This document shows positions 6,418 through 8,122 of a stretch of DNA of 8,122 nucleotides, piece after piece. Source of the DNA: Actinomycetota bacterium (GTDB taxonomy: Bacteria; Actinomycetota; Thermoleophilia; Solirubrobacterales; Solirubrobacteraceae); assembly GCA_903970315.1 (NCBI GenBank), contig CAJCIJ010000019.1, forward strand, positions 1-8,122, given 5' to 3'. Below the pieces are notes generated by a model, which searched no databases, was not told the origin of the DNA, and saw only the letters and a list, made by a program, of their open reading frames with translations. Each line of letters opens with the position of its first letter. Within the stretch, counting starts at the first letter, position 1. Made by a program: the position numbers and the translations under genes.

Positions 6418-6421
6418 GGCG

Positions 6422-7606
6422 CTATGCCGCTTGCGCTTCCGGCTGGGCTTGGGCCGGTGGCCGGACAAACTCCAGCACGCGGCCACCGACTTCGCGCGCC
6501 TGGAGTGCCTGATCGACCTGGTCAAGGATGCGCTGCTGGAAGGCAGCAACCGAGAAGCGTTCGGAGTTCTGTACCGCCAAGGCCGGGTTGAAGTCGAGCG
6601 TGTCGATACTCCGCATGGCCTGCGAGAAGGAGGCTACATCGTCAAGGGTCGCAAAGCGCCCTGTCCTGCCGTTGAGCACCGTCTCCAGCGCTCCGCCGCC
6701 GCCAGCCGCAATCACGGGCCGTCCCGAGGCCTGCGCCTCGACTGCCGTTATGCCGAACTCCTCGATCCCAGGCACCACCACGGCCCGCGCGCGCGAGTAG
6801 AGATCGGATAGATCGGTGTCCGGCACGCGGCCCAGGAACTCCGCCTCCGGATAGGCCGAAATCAAGGCAGCGCGATCGGGGCCGTCGCCGACGACCTGTA
6901 TGCGCATGCCCGCAGCCCGAGCCGCCTCAAGCGCCACATGGACGCGCTTGTGGCGAACGATCTCTGAGACCACCAGCAGGGTGTCGCCGGGCTGTCCCGG
7001 TGCAAAGCGGTGTGTTTCCACCGGTGGATGCACGACCGCTGCCTCGCGACCGTAGCGCTGCCTGATCCGCTTGCGGGTCAGCTGGGAGTTCGCCAGGTAG
7101 ACATCGACGCGCCCGCTGGCCGCCACGTCCCACTTGCGAATCGCGCCCAGAGCTCCGCGGAGCATCGGGCGAAGCGGCCGCGAGACCTCGGCAATGGCCT
7201 CGGACTGCTCATGCCAGGCGTAGCGAAACGGCGTGTGGGAGTAGCAGACGTGCACCGCACCCTCCGGTGCGCGGATGCCGTGGGCGAAGGCGCTGCTTGA
7301 CGTCAGCAGGAGGTCACACGCCGGCGGGTGCAGGTGAGGAACAGCCAGCGGATAGAGCGGCAGCAGGCGCCTGAAGCCCGACTGCTGGACGCCCAGGCGC
7401 TGAAGCGGCGAGGCCGTCACCGAGCGGCCCTCGAAGCGGCCCTCGGTCTTGTGCTCGTCGTAGAGCAGGGTGTAGATCGGGGCGTTTGTGTAGAGGTCCG
7501 CCAGCGCCGCGAATGTGCGCTCCGCGCCGCGCATCACCAGCAGGTAGTCGTGTGCAAGGACCACGCGCCGGTGGGACTGGCTCTGGCGGGGAGCGAGGAC
7601 GACCAC
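6422..7606 (-). CDS. GT4-type glycosyltransferase (mannosyltransferase-like)
   Basis: The 394-residue product is a GT-B fold glycosyltransferase. The first strand is VVLAHDYLLVMRGAERTFA (15-33). CYSHTPFRYAWHE (121-133) is typical of a GT4 subgroup that includes WbaZ-like mannosyltransferases of O-antigen and capsule loci. LANSQLTRKRI (171-181) and VVHPPVETHRF (191-201) mark the domain hinge; VVSEIVRHKRVHVALEA (212-228), VVGDGP (238-243) and the E-x7-E motif at Glu282 and Glu290 within EEFGITAVEAQASGRPVIA form the donor site. The tail is Ala/Gln/Pro-rich. Mannose as substrate is only a family-level guess. GTG 7606 is the first usable codon after an in-frame stop at 7667-7669; GTG 7564 is a possible alternative right before the first strand. 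No good Shine-Dalgarno site is seen. First gene of a two-gene minus-strand operon. Confidence 0.88.
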   Translation of the reverse strand: MVVLAPRQSQSHRRVVLAHDYLLVMRGAERTFAALADLYTNAPIYTLLYDEHKTEGRFEGRSVTASPLQRLGVQQSGFRRLLPLYPLAVPHLHPPACDLLLTSSSAFAHGIRAPEGAVHVCYSHTPFRYAWHEQSEAIAEVSRPLRPMLRGALGAIRKWDVAASGRVDVYLANSQLTRKRIRQRYGREAAVVHPPVETHRFAPGQPGDTLLVVSEIVRHKRVHVALEAARAAGMRIQVVGDGPDRAALISAYPEAEFLGRVPDTDLSDLYSRARAVVVPGIEEFGITAVEAQASGRPVIAAGGGGALETVLNGRTGRFATLDDVASFSQAMRSIDTLDFNPALAVQNSERFSVAAFQQRILDQVDQALQAREVGGRVLEFVRPPAQAQPEAQAA

Positions 7607-7608
7607 GG

Positions 7609-7653
7609 TTACCGTGCAGTCCTGGTCGCAGGGAGGGAGCCGGCGCCGGTCAT
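7609..7653 (-). CDS. Possible 14-codon leader ORF before the minus-strand glycosyltransferase gene
   Basis: On the minus strand an ATG at 7653 opens 14 codons (MTGAGSLPATRTAR) ending in TAA at 7611-7609, only 2 nt before the GTG start at 7606. That tight spacing would allow a terminating ribosome to restart on the glycosyltransferase, which lacks its own clear ribosome-binding site. The ORF has only a weak purine stretch upstream, and it could be chance. Confidence 0.2.
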   Translation of the reverse strand: MTGAGSLPATRTAR

Positions 7654-7790
7654 CACGGGGCCATGCTCAGGCTTTTCGAGACTCGATTTGTGTCGATTTA
7701 GGTCCTGTGTTGTTGATTTTGGTCACAATTGCCAGGCGGCCCTCTCGCCGGGGAAATGCGGCCTCCAATGCGGCGCTAACGTCCCCTGTG

Positions 7791-7797
7791 AAGGAGG
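7791..7797 (+). promoter_or_regulatory. Strong Shine-Dalgarno site for the ATG at 7805
   Basis: AAGGAGG with a 7-nt gap to the ATG is near ideal and is the best ribosome-binding site in the window. It fixes the start of the last gene. Confidence 0.85.
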
Positions 7798-7804
7798 CCG
7801 TCCC

Positions 7805-8122
7805 ATGCCCACGCTTTCGACGCCGCACAGCCATGCAGACAGGGGTCTGCGACGTCAGCCAACAGGGCCAGCCGAGGCACCGAGCGCGACGGTCACGATC
7901 GTCGCCCACGACGTCGGCGGTGTCGGTGGCATGGAGCGCGTTCTGGCCGGCCTGGTCACGGGCTTGGCCGATGCCGGACACCGGGTCGTGGTGATCGCAC
8001 GCACGTGTGCTTTGCCGTCAGGCGTGGACGTGGAGTTTCACCGGGTGCCGGCTCCCCGGCGCCCGTTCGTGCTCGCCTACCCCTGGTTCATGGTCGCCGC
8101 CTCACTGGCGGTTCGCCGCCGG
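7805..8122 (+). CDS. GT4-type glycosyltransferase, N-terminal part (runs off the window)
   Basis: The frame from ATG 7805 stays open for 106 codons to the window edge. After about 28 polar residues comes VTIVAHDVGGVGGMERVLAG followed by LADAGHRVVVIA, the first strand, Gly-rich loop and helix of a GT-B (GT4-type) glycosyltransferase, with the GGMER motif usual for this group. Residues near 88-103 (FVLAYPWFMVAASLAV) fit the next helix and strand of the N-domain. The donor-binding C-domain lies outside the window, so specificity is unknown. It is transcribed away from the minus-strand glycosyltransferase pair, and its strong ribosome-binding site suggests it heads a rightward operon of the same polysaccharide locus. 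Confidence 0.8.
   Translation, partial: MPTLSTPHSHADRGLRRQPTGPAEAPSATVTIVAHDVGGVGGMERVLAGLVTGLADAGHRVVVIARTCALPSGVDVEFHRVPAPRRPFVLAYPWFMVAASLAVRRR

Larger units (their letters stand above)
7607..7804. promoter_or_regulatory. Divergent intergenic region with AT-richer phased repeats
   Basis: This 198-bp gap must hold promoters for the minus-strand glycosyltransferase pair and probably for the plus-strand glycosyltransferase. Its centre (about 7672-7730) is much richer in A+T than the surroundings. It contains TCGATTT at 7683-7689 and 7693-7699 and TTGATTT at 7713-7719, starting 10 and 20 bp apart, plus an 11-bp palindrome TCGAGACTCGA at 7676-7686. AATGCGGC occurs at 7755-7762 and 7767-7774. 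TAACGT at 7777-7782 could be a -10 for the plus gene, though with a poor -35. I could not assign the minus-strand promoter. Confidence 0.5.

Noticed and set aside
6418..6549. 44-residue N-terminal extension of the 5197-6417 glycosyltransferase
   Set aside because: It would overlap the upstream gene's 3' end by 128 bp, and the conserved first strand starts at ATG 6417.
1..8122. Insertion sequence, integrase, tRNA or attachment site
   Set aside because: No transposase or integrase motifs, no terminal inverted repeats around a gene, and no tRNA-like cloverleaf seen.

Overview
The window is high-GC DNA whose coding third positions are mostly G or C, with several GTG starts and few strong Shine-Dalgarno sites. 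Together with a secreted protein carrying 'YYFQYGTT ... TTYHFRVV' fibronectin-III-like repeats, this suggests a high-GC actinobacterium, most likely the Thermoleophilia/Solirubrobacterales group. That placement is inference from protein style; there is no rRNA or other marker here.

The theme is cell-surface or extracellular polysaccharide synthesis. From left to right: (1) a possible C-terminal tail of an upstream gene (2-133). (2) A non-coding stretch with a tandem 32/33-bp repeat carrying a GTTCA-N5-TGAAC dyad, followed by a small hairpin, upstream of a secreted Fn3/Ig-like protein (413-1819). (3) A polyprenyl-phosphate glycosylphosphotransferase (1930-3480), the enzyme that would load the first sugar phosphate onto the lipid carrier, closed by a good intrinsic terminator (3508-3535). 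(4) An FkbM-type methyltransferase (3580-4356) and a poorly characterised DGD-motif glycosyltransferase-like protein (4392-5204), the latter with a -10 element placed as for a leaderless mRNA. (5) On the minus strand, converging on that gene with an 8-bp overlap, two GT4-type glycosyltransferases in tandem (7606-6422, then 6417-5197) separated by 4 nt. (6) A 198-bp AT-richer divergent intergenic region with phased CGATTT/TGATTT repeats and a strong ribosome-binding site, leading into the N-terminus of another GT4-type glycosyltransferase that runs off the right edge (7805-8122).

Working model: the glycosylphosphotransferase starts a lipid-linked oligosaccharide, the three or four glycosyltransferases extend it, and the FkbM enzyme methylates a sugar hydroxyl. 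No flippase, polymerase, chain-length regulator or nucleotide-sugar synthesis gene lies in the window, so the locus extends beyond it. I see no tRNA, rRNA, CRISPR array, transposase or integrase. The least ordinary items are the tandem dyad repeat, the DGD-motif protein, the altered SAM-motif region of the FkbM protein, and the likely leaderless start.
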